In this document: positions 11,238 through 24,214 of the stretch, piece by piece
Layout of the letters: the number at the start of each line of letters is the position of its first letter
Numbering within the stretch: position 1 is the stretch's first letter
Source of the DNA: Siniperca chuatsi
Lineage: Eukaryota; Chordata; Actinopteri; Centrarchiformes; Sinipercidae
Direction: 5' to 3'
Assembly (NCBI RefSeq): GCF_020085105.1
Contig: NC_058047.1
Coordinates: forward strand, 19,650,001-19,714,000
DNA length: 64,000 bases
Program-made: the position numbers and the translations under genes
The notes under the pieces: generated by a model
Database searches by the model: none
The model's input: the letters and a program-made list of their open reading frames with translations, nothing else
What the model was told of the DNA's origin: nothing

Positions 11238-11602
11238 ATGAATGGCCTCTCTCTCAGTGAGCTCTGCTGCCTGTTCTGCTGCCCGCCCTGCCCCAGCCGC
11301 ATCGCAGCCAAGCTCGCCTTCCTGCCCCCTGAGCCTACGTACACCTTTCTTCCAGACCCAGAGGCAGGCCCCGCTGCACCGGGGGCAACAGGGACATCTA
11401 GCCTGCGGGCACGGAGCAGTGCATCATTTGCTGGAAGCGGAGGGTCTGGGGCTGTGGAGGGGAGATGGAAGCTCCACCTGACAGAGCGAGCAGAGTTTCA
11501 GTACTCTCAGAGAGAGCTGGACACGACAGAGGTGTTCCTCACTCGATCCAGCCGCGGGAACAGCATCAGCTGCATGTACATTCGCTGCGTGCCTAATGCC
11601 AG
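11238..11602 (+). CDS. abhd17a: abhd17a coding exon 1
   Basis: 365 nt, ending in phase 2 (AG|gtagat). It encodes the palmitoylated cysteine cluster, a variable low-complexity segment (residues about 35-75) and the first strands of the hydrolase fold. The ATG at 11238 is chosen because [15 protein letters not shown] is the conserved family start. Confidence 0.95.
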
Positions 11603-14600
11603 GTAGATAGTTTGAAAGGTTTACCTACCTTTTGAGTCGTGTCGTAACAGTTCTAATTGACTGACTGTTTGTGTGTTATAGAGCACAGCTTGCTTGACCT
11701 TTCTTATTCATTTTATGGCAGCATGTCACACTTCCTCAGAAGAGCTTCCACACCCTCAGTTCTTGTCAGTCTTCTTCCACTCATATCCAGGTCTACTTCC
11801 TTTTCTTGTCTCCCAGTTGACCTAACCGACTCAAAGATTTTCTTTTCCTGCTTCTCCATGGATCACTGCCATTTATTTTGACAATTTCTTTTATTCTTCA
11901 AAAATCATTCTTTTCTGTCCTGTAGGTTTGTAAGAACAAACTTGAATGTTGATTTTCACCTATGCTTGGTAATTCTGATTCATGATAATAATGGTAATTA
12001 AAAAAAACTGTCACGCTCAGTGACAAGATATCATGTTGCAGTGAGTCAAAGACAAAACATTTTCAGCTGTCTGGCTTTCTCTCCTGTAGGTTTGTGTCAT
12101 TAAATTTATTGGCAGTGATTGCTAGATAGTTTTATGAGAAGTGATCATATCATTTAGCCTAGTTAGAAGTTACTAAGTAGAAGTTATTTTTTTATATGCT
12201 GAGATGTAAAAGTATTTAACTTAAGTTTTATGCCCATCCTGCTGCACTGTGCTGCTGCTGATTAATTTACCAAATCAATTAAAAAGACATGGACAGGATT
12301 GTGTTACAGTCTGTGTATCTTGTATTTATGTCTATCTAGTATTACACAATAATGAATCCAAATTAGACCTGATATGGCAGAGTCATTGTTATGCCACATT
12401 CTGAGTGCAGGGGCCAAGAGCAAAGCCACGGGCTGTGTGTGTTCATAAACAAAACCACTGAGCGAGGACCTCAAAACAGTCAATGTGTAGAAAAAGTATC
12501 AGATTTCTCTATGGAGCACAACATGCATTCATGAATAAAAGGCAAGGGCTAGAATACCTAGCTTTTATAGTGGATACTCTGCTTCTCAGGTTGTACAAAA
12601 TGTCTAGAAGTAAGAGTCAGTTGACAAGAGTCCATCATGGTAAACCAATCCGCCAACATGCAGCACTTTTAGACAAAGACGTATTGGAATCGAGTCCAAG
12701 TTACCTCACTATGTTTATCTTAACAACAGGTTGCTTATGGTTTGATTCAGTGTAGCGTTACCAGGTTGGATTCGTGGATAGAGAAATGTGATGATGTGTC
12801 TGTTTTAATGTTATTGTTAATCCTTCATGTGACTTTTTCAGCTTCAAATGAAGTCCAGCAGAATTTCTAGTGTCTATACTTATATGCATTTGAGCAAAGC
12901 CTCAACTAAAGATGTCATTTTTCCTTTTGTTTGACCATTTGTTTATCTTTATTTTTATTTTTTAAATGTAAAGGATAAAGCTTTTATATTAACCTTCAAT
13001 ATAAAATATAGGCATTTGACATTTCTTATGTAACAATAAGAATCACAATATAATTGTCTATAGGCTGCTATATTTCCTATAACTATAACTTAAGAACTTG
13101 TCAGGGATAGAAACTTTTGAATTTGGGTCTCTCTCTTTATCTGTTGGCCCATTTACTAACTCGTCTTTCTACGTGTATCCTTTCAGATTTACAGTGCTCT
13201 TCTCGCACGGTAACGCAGTCGACCTGGGCCAGATGAGCAGTTTTTACATCGGCCTTGGCACTCGCATCAACTGCAACATCTTTTCCTACGACTACTCAGG
13301 CTACGGTGTCAGCACTGGCAAGCCCACTGAGAAGAACCTCTACGCAGATATAGATGCTGCCTGGCACGCCCTGCGCACACGGTATGTTGTGATATAATTG
13401 GCCCATATGTGTCCTTCAAGGGATGATTTATTATTCTGTGTCTTGCTCTGCCATAACGGGATGTGTAGTTTAGATTAGAACCAATTTAAACCATTTTAAA
13501 AATGTGGATGGATTCAAATATCTATCACTGCTGTCCATAGCACCAAGAAGAAGCAAACAGGAGTGAAAAATTAAGATAGATAGAAGAGGGTCAACTTAAG
13601 ATAAAGATGTGTAAAAGGCGTGAATCAAGGTGTCAGAGGTTGAGATGGGATGAAGAGAGTAGAGCAGAGTGGGGACAGATGCCGTGTGAATAAAAAAGAG
13701 TGAGATGGATGGGTGAAGAGGGAGAAAGCTGGGGGGGATGTCTCTCAAGGACGTTATGGTGTGATAAAGTGTCTCATTAGTGAAAGCGGAGCTGCCTTAA
13801 TGCGGCTGTAGCCCTGGGAAGACATGACACCACAGAGCATTGACTAAGGGTTGGTTGAGGTGAATTTACATTTGGGTGTAGCTTGCTTTCACTCTTCACT
13901 GTGTAATTTCAGCATATTTATTAAAAATCTTTCGATTTCAATGGATGTTCTCAATACCCTACCTCCTAAGTAGAAGAAATTATTTTTCTCCAAATGGTTA
14001 AATTAAACGTTTAGTCAGTTCAGTAAAATTACTAAACATTTACAAATTACACCTTCAAAATACTACAATTGTCTTATTGACTTGAAAAATAATCAAAGGA
14101 TTAATCAGTAATGAAAGTAATTGTATACTTATAGTAGCAACCCTAGAGCAAAGTCAATGAAAAACAATACATATTTCTATATTGTGCTACTATTACTGTA
14201 TATATCTGTCACTGCTGTACTTGGTATGCTACAAGGCATAGCCTTTAGCCTGCACTATAATGGGTTTCTCTGTATCGTTGGTCTTAACCAGGTATGGCAT
14301 TAGCCCAGAAAACATTATCCTGTATGGACAGAGCATTGGTACAGTACCCACTGTAGACCTGGCGTCACGGTATGAGTGTGCTGCCGTGGTTCTTCACTCA
14401 CCTCTAACGTCTGGCATGAGAGTGGCCTTTCCTGACACAAAGAAAACGTATTGCTTCGACGCTTTCCCCAAGTAAGTCCCTGCTGAGTGTTGGTTTCTTT
14501 TCTCTGCCTCTTTGTACCCTTTTCAACCTGTCTGTCTTTATCAGCCTCAAATATGATAATAATATGATATTTTATTGTTTAAATACAAATTAAAATGATG

Positions 14601-16574
14601 TTCATTAGATTTGCGTTGGATTTTTTGTTTTTGTGTTTTTGTGCATGGTATGATTAAGTTGACACATTTGATATATCTCATTATATATATCATTGGCTGT
14701 AAGGATCAAATTTAATCCAGTCACTTAAGTGGAAGGACATTGTTAGGGTGAAGACTGGGTCCAGAGTTATTTCTTGTCACTTACTGATAAGTAGTCACTG
14801 CCACAGGAAATAAACCTGGGCCAATTAAGAGTAACAGTTTGTACAATTTTGAAAAGGTCAATACAATGTTTGATTTTGTAGTTTTCAAACTATTCCAACC
14901 CTTCATCTAAGCAAAACTGTATTACTACTGTATTATTAGTCTACTTCAACACATTTAAATGTGTATATTAATATCAAATCTCTTTCACTTTGGTCTAAAA
15001 GTGACCTTGCATGAGTGCAATCGTAGTTCATCTTTAACTATTAACAACAGCGAATGAGTTACAGTTTATTACTTTGAAGTAATAAGTCTTCTATGAAATC
15101 TGATTGACAGCGAATGGCAGTTTGCAGTGTTAAGTTAGATGTGCAACATACACTGTGAGTACTTATGCAAGCAATGATTTCTCAAAACAGGAAAAAAAAT
15201 GGTAAGCAGTCAAAATGAAACTGATGTGATCCATTTAACATTAAGTAGTTATATTGCAGAAAACAGGTGGCTGGTTGTGGAAAAAGTACATTTTGGCCCA
15301 GTACTTGTCAGATATAATGTTTCATATTCAGTTATAGCCTCCTACTCAGAAGCGATTTGGTGCTCCACATTTGTGTGCGATTGTTATGTGGGTGTTCACT
15401 GTAATGTGTTGTTACTGTGTTTTTTATTTTTAAACTTTGGCCACTAAACAATTCCCTTGGCGGGACAGTAACAACGCAGAGTAATGCTATCATTAGTGAG
15501 GCGCTATCCCTTCTGTTGTTGTCAGTTTAGTTTTAGTGGCTGAGTCTGACGAAGGTCAATAGTAGCAAACGCCAGCCTGAGTCTGGTCCCAGATGGTACA
15601 AGTGGGAGAGGAGCAGAGGTGGTAGGAAACTAGGGAATGCCTTGCTGTGTGTGTGTAGTGAGCTGAGAAAGTCTCGAGTGTTCGCCTGTTGTTCAAACCC
15701 AGAGTGGGCTGCTGGCATCCCTCCTTTCTCTGTGTATCTGTCCGTATCTTTCTCTACTATTTCCTGTGTAAAATATGTCTATATTCAATGGGATGACTTA
15801 ATTATAATTTGAAGATTGTGTGTTTTACTGTGGTTGCTATTATTATTACCAAAAAGTTTAGTTTTTTATATCTTTTTTGGCAATAATTATGTTCATTTGT
15901 ATCGATAAAATCTATAAACTAATCTCAAACCCACAAGGGTAGGAACTGTATGACAGAGATGGGCAGGTCAGCCCTTATTATCATTTTATCATATTATCAT
16001 TTATCTGCACCCAGGAAATAAAACCATTATTTTTCAGTCAGTGGACTTCTACACATAGTTATGTTTTTGCTGACACCAAAATATTATGTTAGGTTCAAAG
16101 CAATAAATGTGTTTTATAGCCTATAACAATTTACTGAAGTAGTCCAGACAAAAATAAAGCTTCTCTGATCCATTCAGATATTCTTATTTAATCTATAACA
16201 TATTTTAGCCACCATGATCACATCACTATTAACCTGACCAATCTGCTTTCAGATCTTTTATAGCGGTGGGGAACTAATATTAAGTAAATCATCAATTTCT
16301 TTAAAAATCTGACTTATTTTCTTATTCCCACCTTTTTCCCCTTTTTAGCATTGAGAAAGTGTCCAAAATCACGTCCCCGGTGCTCATCATCCACGGGACA
16401 GAGGACGAGGTGATTGACTTCTCACACGGTCTGGCTCTGTTCGAGCGCTGCCCCAAGGCTGTGGAGCCCCTCTGGGTGGAGGGTGCAGGACACAATGACA
16501 TTGAATTGTACAGCCAGTATCTGGAGCGCCTCCGCCGCTTCATAGGACAGGAGTTGGCAGTGCAGCACGCCTGA
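11238..16574 (+). CDS. abhd17a: Alpha/beta hydrolase domain-containing protein 17A (palmitoyl-protein depalmitoylase)
   Basis: Four exons (11238-11602, 13187-13381, 14292-14471, 16349-16574) join in frame to give 321 aa. The family removes S-palmitate from proteins such as N-Ras and PSD-95 at plasma and endosomal membranes. The N-terminal cysteine cluster ([13 protein letters not shown]) is the site of its own palmitoylation, which anchors it. The serine hydrolase triad is visible: Ser201 in YGQSIGT, Asp266 in HGTEDEVID and His295 in [19 protein letters not shown] supplies the oxyanion-side loop. [11 protein letters not shown], the [10 protein letters not shown] segment and the long Gly/Ala/Ser-rich insert before [10 protein letters not shown] favour ABHD17A over 17B/17C. 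All splice sites are GT-AG. The teleost copy (aa or ab) cannot be told. Confidence 0.95.
13187..13381 (+). CDS. abhd17a: abhd17a coding exon 2
   Basis: 195 nt between TTTCAG and GTATGT. It encodes [20 protein letters not shown] and YDYSGYG, the most conserved part of the family. Confidence 0.96.
14292..14471 (+). CDS. abhd17a: abhd17a coding exon 3 with nucleophile serine
   Basis: 180 nt between ACCAG and GTAAGT. It encodes [17 protein letters not shown] with the catalytic Ser201 and [19 protein letters not shown]. Confidence 0.96.
16349..16574 (+). CDS. abhd17a: abhd17a coding exon 4 with catalytic Asp and His
   Basis: 226 nt from acceptor TTTTTAG to TGA at 16572. It encodes [19 protein letters not shown] (Asp266) and [16 protein letters not shown] (His295). 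Confidence 0.96.
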
Positions 16575-18370
16575 CCATCACCACCAGGATCATCGTCAAC
16601 ATCATCGTTACCATTTTTCCTGGCCCACTTAAAGCTTCATCTCTCTGTGTGTCCAAGATTTGAAGTGTGTCCAGGAGTCATCTAAACCGTCCCTCAGTGT
16701 TTCATTTTCGGGGCACAGTATCCTTTTAATGGACCATGGATGGATACGACATGGATAAAAGAAGTGTTTTCATAAACATCAGAAGTGCGTGAGTGTGAAC
16801 GACTTTGCCACAAACTGCATTTAGACTATTGTTTTTTTAGCAGTTACTTTAACAGTACAGTTGCCATGTGTTACGTGGCAGCAAATTAATTCCTATACTG
16901 TGCAATAATATGGAAAGTGTCCACAGGAAAAAGACTTTAAATGATAAGGAGATTTAACAGAACAACAAACTGACAAGTAATCACGTATGTCAATTACGTT
17001 CCACACAGAAAACGTCTGTCAATTTTCCATCCTACTCATAGTTTGTGTGTAATTTCTGCTGTTAACCCAAGTTAAGTGGATAATGGTGAAGCATGGAAAA
17101 CACTTCAGAGGGGCTTCTGACGTTGAGAACATTTTGGTTTTCTAATCACCTTTTAAAATAGCAAACAGTTTTGTAACTAAGTTCTCTATATTGAGTTTTA
17201 TTAGTAACACCTGTATAATCTAATGCAATCCAATCTAAAGCTCTACAATTAATCCTGTTTAGAGTGGTCGATTTTACTGTATTCTCATTTTGGAGTGATT
17301 GGTTATGTTGCATTGGACTGCATTATATTGAAAGGTGTTTCTAACATCCTATCCTCTCATGTATGTACATGATGCATACAAGCCTACATACATAGAGATA
17401 AATTTGAATTTTGCAAGTTTAATTTAGTTTTTCGCTGTACTGAACATTTTGCTCAGGTAACCCTCTTTTAGACATTAGGGTCAGTGTGTTCCACATGTGT
17501 TTGTGTCTCTTTTTGTTTTATATACAGTCAGCTAAATCTCCTCAGATCCTTTGAGCAAAGATTTCTGAAAACATGTTCATCCGGTATGAGGTCTTTTTTT
17601 ATCTTTAATTTTAAGTAATGAACCAAACTATGACCCCAAAACTTGAGGTACAGACCAAACCGGGAGTTTGGTGAGCCATTACACCCAAAACATTTTCTTT
17701 CTTGTTCCACTTGAGTTTCCATGATTTCTTCAGTCTTCTCTGCACCGAATCTGTACCCCAGTAATGGAGGACAGAAGTTCAAGAGCCTCAAAAAGAAAAT
17801 ACCTCCAGCTCCTTCATGTAGTGGAATGTCTTGAGAGTCTGTTAGCCCTGTCTGCTTCGTTTTAGCCTTGTTCGTGTTGTTTATGTTTCACACCAGTAGG
17901 TCACAGCTGTCAGCAAAGTTCCTGTTTCTCTGTGTCTGGAACAGAGAAGCAACACTAAAATTAAACAGGCCTCTTTTTTTTTTTTTTTTCTTGTCTTTAT
18001 TTCTTTAATGCTGTCTGACGGCCATCTTACTCATTTACACTCCATCTTGAGGGGCAATTCTTGAGGGAATTTTCTAATTTTAATGATTGATGAGCTTCAC
18101 ATTCTGATTAATAAAAAGCATTCCCTCCCTTATACAGATAAGCACAGGAAGAGATGTTTTATCACAATATAATGCAGCACTATGGTTCTTTATTTGTTTT
18201 GCAGCTTTAACACTAAGAAGCTCTTCTGAGGGACTGACAGATATTAGAAATCTGACAGGTGGACAATGTTTTGGCACATTTACAGTCTAACATGATGACA
18301 ATGTTATTCCACTACTTTTCTGTGCTACAGGTAAACATAGACAGCAAATAATAGGCTGTGTGTAAATAAA
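16575..18370 (+). other. abhd17a: Probable 3' UTR of abhd17a
   Basis: The stretch begins right after the stop codon with CATCACCACC-type repeats. Two AATAAA sites, 18110-18115 and 18365-18370, could end a UTR of 1.5-1.8 kb. Which is used cannot be told. No other gene is visible. Confidence 0.4.
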
Positions 18371-20800
18371 GAATATCCCTTTTTATAAGTCTATTTCCTC
18401 TCTGGTTTATAGTCTTTACAATAACTGCCTATGACATTTGTCTGTATGTCCATGCATACACATCCCACATAGTCGTTAAGTATTTCTACGAATTTTAGGC
18501 TTAAAGTCTTGGTAACACTATTGATTTTACACAGAATTGAATATAAGAGTGGTACAGTACACTTTCTAGCTGCTGGTGTGAATTTTGTAACAATTGAAAA
18601 GTGTCTCAAACATGTTGTATTGCCTTTGGGTTTTATTATTCTTTTTGCGCTGATTATTTAGGGAATATCACTAACCAATATACAGTAAATTGTCCCATTT
18701 TGCTGCAAATGCCATCTTGTTCTTGTGATCAGTATACAAAAAGAATTGGTACAAGTTTATATCAGCTGGCTGTCTGACTCATAAGAGAAATGGTTATCCC
18801 TTCCTTTAACTGCCTATTTTAGATTCACTACACAATAATCATGACAAAATCCCTTCGTTCTCTCACTAATGGTCTGTTTTACAACCAGACACGAGGTGCA
18901 AGCGTTCATTTTAAAGGTGCAACACTCACCAAGCCACAGAGGTGTTTTATCTAACTGAGCTGATTGACATGAAGCTCAGACATTGAGTGCTGCACCTTTT
19001 TAAACTTCTTAGTTGAAAGCTGAGATTATGACTGTTTTTGTTTTTGAAGTGAAGTCAGGATTTTCAGGTTTTCTTGTGTATGTATGAACCAAAGTCTAAC
19101 TTTTTTTTTTTAGTGCTTTACCCAGTGTACCTGCTGTTCGTATCTTCGTAACCAAAGGCAAAAATGTTCAAATTTAAGTTCTTGTGTTAACTTTTTATTT
19201 ATCCATGTGGCTTGTCTGATCTTTTTCCACTATACAGCACATTTGGATACAAATTCAATGTACATCGATCAGATTGCTAAATAATTGTGTTTTATTATAT
19301 CATGTTTGGTTTCAGATATGCAGCAATAGTTTGAATAGCATAAATTACAAAGTTATGGGTGGGGTTTTTTTTCCTCAAGCTGTTAAAAATGTATTGTTTG
19401 TGGAGGAGTACAACTAAGCAATACAGCAAAGCTGTGAGTTTGTGTTTGTGTGTGATGATGATGAAAGAACAATGACAGATGACAAGCTTTTGTTTTTGTC
19501 TTTTATTCAAATGTTTGGATTTCTGGTGTAACATCTGTGGGTATCATTTTTATCATCGCACATTATTATCCTCCGTTTATTATACTGACTAATTTTTAGT
19601 TTTTAAAGATTTTGTCTTTTTTTTCCAAGAATTAAAGAGAATAAGAAGATAATAAAACATAATCATAAATTGATAATTAGCATGACTCTTTCCCTCTTTT
19701 ATAAAGGTATTTCCTCCATGCAGGTGTCATTTCACAGTAAAGATGTGATCTAATCTAATCAAGAGAAGCGCCTTTTCTCCAGAAATCAATGTTACGTGTG
19801 TCTCATTCAGTCCCCACTCAGTGAATAATGACCTGCCTGTAGTGAAAGGCCTCACGGGGCTGCATGAGACAGATCCAAGAAAGGCTTGGGTGAATAATTG
19901 GCTGACGAGAAAATTAGTCTTTAATTGCCTGGTGTGTGTTTTTTGTGTTTTTTCCTCCTCTGTAGAGTTGTTCTGTGTTGGGATGGGCTTGTTATCTGTG
20001 CCAAAAAAGGTTCAAATGATGTGTTTTAATTAAACCAGTACAAAGACTCAGGTCTGTCCCAGCCTCCCCTCGCTGTCTGTCACCATGTTGAGTTGTGGGG
20101 AAACAGGACAGATGGATAGTAGGCTGCCCCCAACCACGCACACTTGGGCCAGCTCTTTTTCACTGAACTACATAAACAATCTGGTGTCCCACTCAAATGC
20201 TCTTACGGATTAAAAGCAGCTGCAGCGGCACATCCCCCCGCATAAGTTAGTGCAGCCTGACCTACAGCATCAAACACAACCACAGTGAAATGCACTGACT
20301 TTCACACAGCACAGAAACCCTTTTATGTTGACATGTATCAAGGGATTGTGGATGTGCCGGGTCTCGACAACAGAAGACTTAGAACAAGGCTTGTGAATCG
20401 GAGAGCTGCCTTTGAATGTTCTCAACTGGAGATTTGTGTGGTGAACATTTCAACTATACTGTTTATCAGTTTGAGAGAGAGAGAGAAACACGTACAGGTC
20501 TACATATTTCCTTCAGATTCCGATATGGCTTTGTTTAACCACAGAGTGTAAAGGGAATGAGGAAAGAAAAAAGGCTGCCAGGAAAGTCACAGTCCTGCTG
20601 ATTTGCATATTGAACTAACTGACACAAGGCTGCAGATAATCTGTAAAGACTGCGATTGCTTAGACAAACTAAGAAAATAGTGCAAATATGGACAGGAAGT
20701 ATATCAAACTAAGGTTTCTAAGTGAAACAAAGGCATTATTGTGCAAGCCACTGGTCTAAGTTTTTTTGTTTTTGTTATTTAAATATTTAACAACAGAATA

Positions 20801-20875
20801 ATGAATAATAATAAACTTTATTTATAGAGCACTTATCAAAATATAGTACAAAGTACTTCACAGAGAGAAAGATGA
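20801..20875 (-). repeat. Fragment resembling the 3' tail of an L2/CR1-type LINE or related SINE
   Basis: AATAATAAACTTTATTTATAG followed by AGCACTTATCAAA and CAAAGTACTTCACAGAG is the usual reverse-oriented 3' end of fish L2-like elements. The element body is not present. Confidence 0.5.
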
Positions 20876-20936
20876 AATGAAATACCACGGTGAATGATAA
20901 ACTACATGAAGGGCAAAAATATAAAGTAATAAACAA

Positions 20937-21000
20937 GAAATTAAAAACCAATAAAAGAAATTAAAAGCTAATAAAAAGACATTAAAAACCAATAAAAATA
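20937..21000. repeat. Tandem repeat, unit about 20 bp, 3-4 copies
   Basis: Imperfect copies of AAATTAAAAACCAATAAAAG follow one another. Differences between copies are single substitutions or one-base indels. It lies directly beyond the L2-like tail. Confidence 0.75.
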
Positions 21001-22789
21001 ATACATTTTGATTCATCTTTTGGCAGCCTTGCATGATCCATAATAGCAGATTGTAGGTCTAACTATGCCTTAGACCTTGATCAGTTTCAGGATATTAAAC
21101 AACACTCTGAATGCATTTTTTCCAAAGCATGGTACTTCTTATTTTTCCCTTTCTTATCTCGTAACTCACTTTCTCGCATACAAAGACACACACAAAGAAA
21201 TTAAGCTTCATAAAATTATAACAAAGTTGAAATAATACTCTAATAATACTTTGCCATTCTTCTATATTGATGACTAGACTGGAATGTAAACCATTAGGCC
21301 TGCACTGCATCTCTCGCCTGACATTTGTTTAGGTTTAGCAGCCACTTCATGTGTCTGAAATTGTGTTTTCCGAGTACAAAAGTTAACTGTTCTCCAGCTC
21401 ATTTGATTGAGACCTGTTAACTAGTAACCATCCACTAATATGGTGCATCATTAGCCCGGACAGAGACAGTTTTGTACTAAACGTATGTATATCCACAGCC
21501 TAGAGACCGTCAGAGAGGCTACCTGGCTGATATCACAAAGCAGGATGAGGGGGGGGGGAAACAGCAACTCCTTGAATGATTAAGCAGCAAGACATTTTAG
21601 AAGTATGTGTGTATGCAATATACTCCAGTTTCTATTTGTGTAGGATGAGCTCTGGCCTCTAATGAAACAGTGTCTACAGCATTCAAAAGGAATTGCAACG
21701 TGCAAGCTTCCTCACATAAGTTAGGAACATTTAGTGGTAGAGAATATTTCCTTCTTCAGTATTGTGATGCATATTTATTTGAGGCTAGCCAGCTTGCATG
21801 CTGAGTTTATATATTGCCTTTGTTTCTCATTACCATTCTTGCAGAGCATCTTTTTGCCCTGTGAATTATGAATATCTCACTGATGTTTATCTGCTGTCTT
21901 CTTTGTAGTCCATGGTGGGTTCTAATGTACTCCTCTCCTTAATGTTGTTTAATTTTTTTGTGCTTGGGGAGCACTCTCAAGCATAGTGCTTTTTTTGTCA
22001 AATATAATTGCATATCGACTTCTAGCAATGCATGGTGTATGTAACTGTAATTGTTGTTTTGTGTTTTTATGTCTGTCCATGAGGTGAGAGGCCATTTATT
22101 TGTACCTGTCTCGCATGGATGTGAGAAGAGGCTTGCTCACTCTGATGAACTAGCTTGTCGCATTTGCAGACACAAACAAGAAAAAAGCGCTGTCTTTGCC
22201 CTTCATGCAGAGCGACCACCTGTTGAAACGTGCTCAATGTTATCATGTCTCCCAGCCTTACCTGGTCACCCACAAAGTAGATGGAGCTCACTGAGCGCTT
22301 ATTTCCAGCTTAATACATTGTCAGTTCAAGTGCAGACTGCTGTTTTGTTTTTTTGAGTACACAGTCCAGCTGTTAGCAGGAAATCAAATTCAATCAAACG
22401 GCTATTAAGCTGCTATAAAGGCCTGGTCCCACCTTTCACACCCCAACAACAATGAAACCGATCAAATGGAAAGTGTAGAATTATCACTGACAGTGGTCAT
22501 TGAAAATACTGGAAGCTTTCCACAGGATAAACTCGTCATACAGTGCATAAGGTTCCAGTGTTGTCATTACAACAACTCTTATCCAAGTAAAACTTCTGCT
22601 GTATAGAGTGAAGACTGAATATTGCTCTAACAGTAGGCTACACTACAGTTTTCTGTCTGGTTGAGAGGAACACATTTGTGGAATTATTACACTGACCTTG
22701 CAAAAGAATGTACACGTTTCAATAATTAGAGCTACAGAGCGTTTTAGGGCACCTGATCCGCGTGCACACAGACACTTTGTAAATTAGGA

Positions 22790-23147
22790 CAGTGGTTCGA
22801 AACCTTTTTAGCTTGTGACCCCTTACAAGGGATACATGTCTACTTATGACCATTATCACATGGTCTTAATGTGGACATGAGTTGTGGGTTCAACCAAAGA
22901 AGTAGTCTTGCTTTTCAGGTTGTTTGATTTTAAGGATTTATTTTTGAGATAAAAATATATATTTTAAGTATTTTACAAGCAAATAGCTAAAATTTGAGAA
23001 AAGTGAGAAAAACTAAACATCATTTTAATAAACATCAACAGAACTTTGTTTGTTTTTTCCTTTGTGACCCCTTTAATCACCTTGTGGCCCATCTGATTTA
23101 TCATGTGACCCCTTGGCAGGTGCTGACCTACAGGTTGGGAACCACTG
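22790..23147. mobile_element. hAT-type MITE, complete, with 8-bp target duplication
   Basis: The 358-bp element starts CAGTGGTTCGAAACCT and ends AGGTTGGGAACCACTG, inverted repeats matching at 14 of 16 positions. It is flanked on both sides by a perfect direct repeat AATTAGGA (22782-22789 and 23148-23155). An 8-bp duplication and CAG...CTG ends mark hAT elements. The interior carries several copies of TGTGACCCCTT and no transposase, so it moved using a transposase made elsewhere. Confidence 0.92.
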
Positions 23148-23155
23148 AATTAGGA

Positions 23156-24214
23156 TATTGACTTGAATTCACTGGAGACTTACCCTTACCTTAAACCATA
23201 ACCAGTAACCCCAACGCTGACCTTCTTAACCTTAGTGATTGTGGAGACCAGCTTATTTTACACACACACACACACATACACACACACAGACACACATTTT
23301 TGTTTGATTTTTCTCATGTTGCCTCTCCTACAGTAACTGCTGTGAACAATGTACAGTGTGCTTGTTTTGCTCTTTGATTTTGTCTTTGTTATTTCATGCT
23401 TGAGTATTGAATGAGACTACAAGGCTCTTGGATTCATTCACTTGTATTTAGTTGTTGTTGTGCCTGTTGGTTGTATGACTTGAAACAATGAAGCAAACCC
23501 AACTAAGACATGTATAACTATATAAAATACATATTTTAACACCACATAACCCAGCTTAAAAATGCACTTGTTTTCTTTCATTTGGATTACTTGTGGCTGC
23601 TAAAGTAGTACATTTCAACATACTCTTGATTTTATGGATAAGAACAAGTTCACATGTTTTGTTGTGTTGAACAAGGGTGAAAGTCAATGGCTTATAAAAG
23701 AAAGTTATGTTTCCTACCTCTGTTTTCATGTTTTAAATTAATTCCTGTGAAAGTCAAAAATGCGTGTTTGTCTTTGAATTACTGGGAAAGTGCTTGACTA
23801 GTGCAGCAGGAAAGGAAGGTCATGACTGCTGCATTCAAGTCAGCAGAAATGTCTTCCACTCAGCAAAATAACTTGGGCTCTGTCCAGAACAGCCTCTGGT
23901 CCTTTTATTGATAATGTCAATCCTAACAGGACTGAGCATGTTGTCTATCAAAGCACAAGGGTAAAACGACAGATACAGAGCTGCCTGCATCTATCCAATG
24001 AAAAAATATTGTGTACAGTTGTTTGTGTAGTCAGATAATGTGCTTTTAAATAGCAAAAAATACAATGGAAATAGAAAACATCACAAAACAGAGATGTGTT
24101 TTGAACAAAACTACAATAATGAGACATTAGAAATGGTATGTTACTCATGGTTTCAGGGTGCTCATCCAAAGATAAGAGGGAATCAAAAACACACAGGACA
24201 ACAATCATAATAAT
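23156..24214. other. Intergenic DNA between the MITE and rgl1
   Basis: There is a short CA repeat around 23262-23300 and no visible gene. It lies downstream of both abhd17a and rgl1, which are convergent here. Confidence 0.5.

Larger units (their letters stand above)
18371..22789. other. Intergenic DNA, no gene seen
   Basis: The region is AT-rich. It holds an L2-like tail with an adjacent tandem array (20801-21000), listed separately. Scattered short open frames (such as 20285-20551 plus and 22051-22356 plus) have no domain or splice context. Confidence 0.5.
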
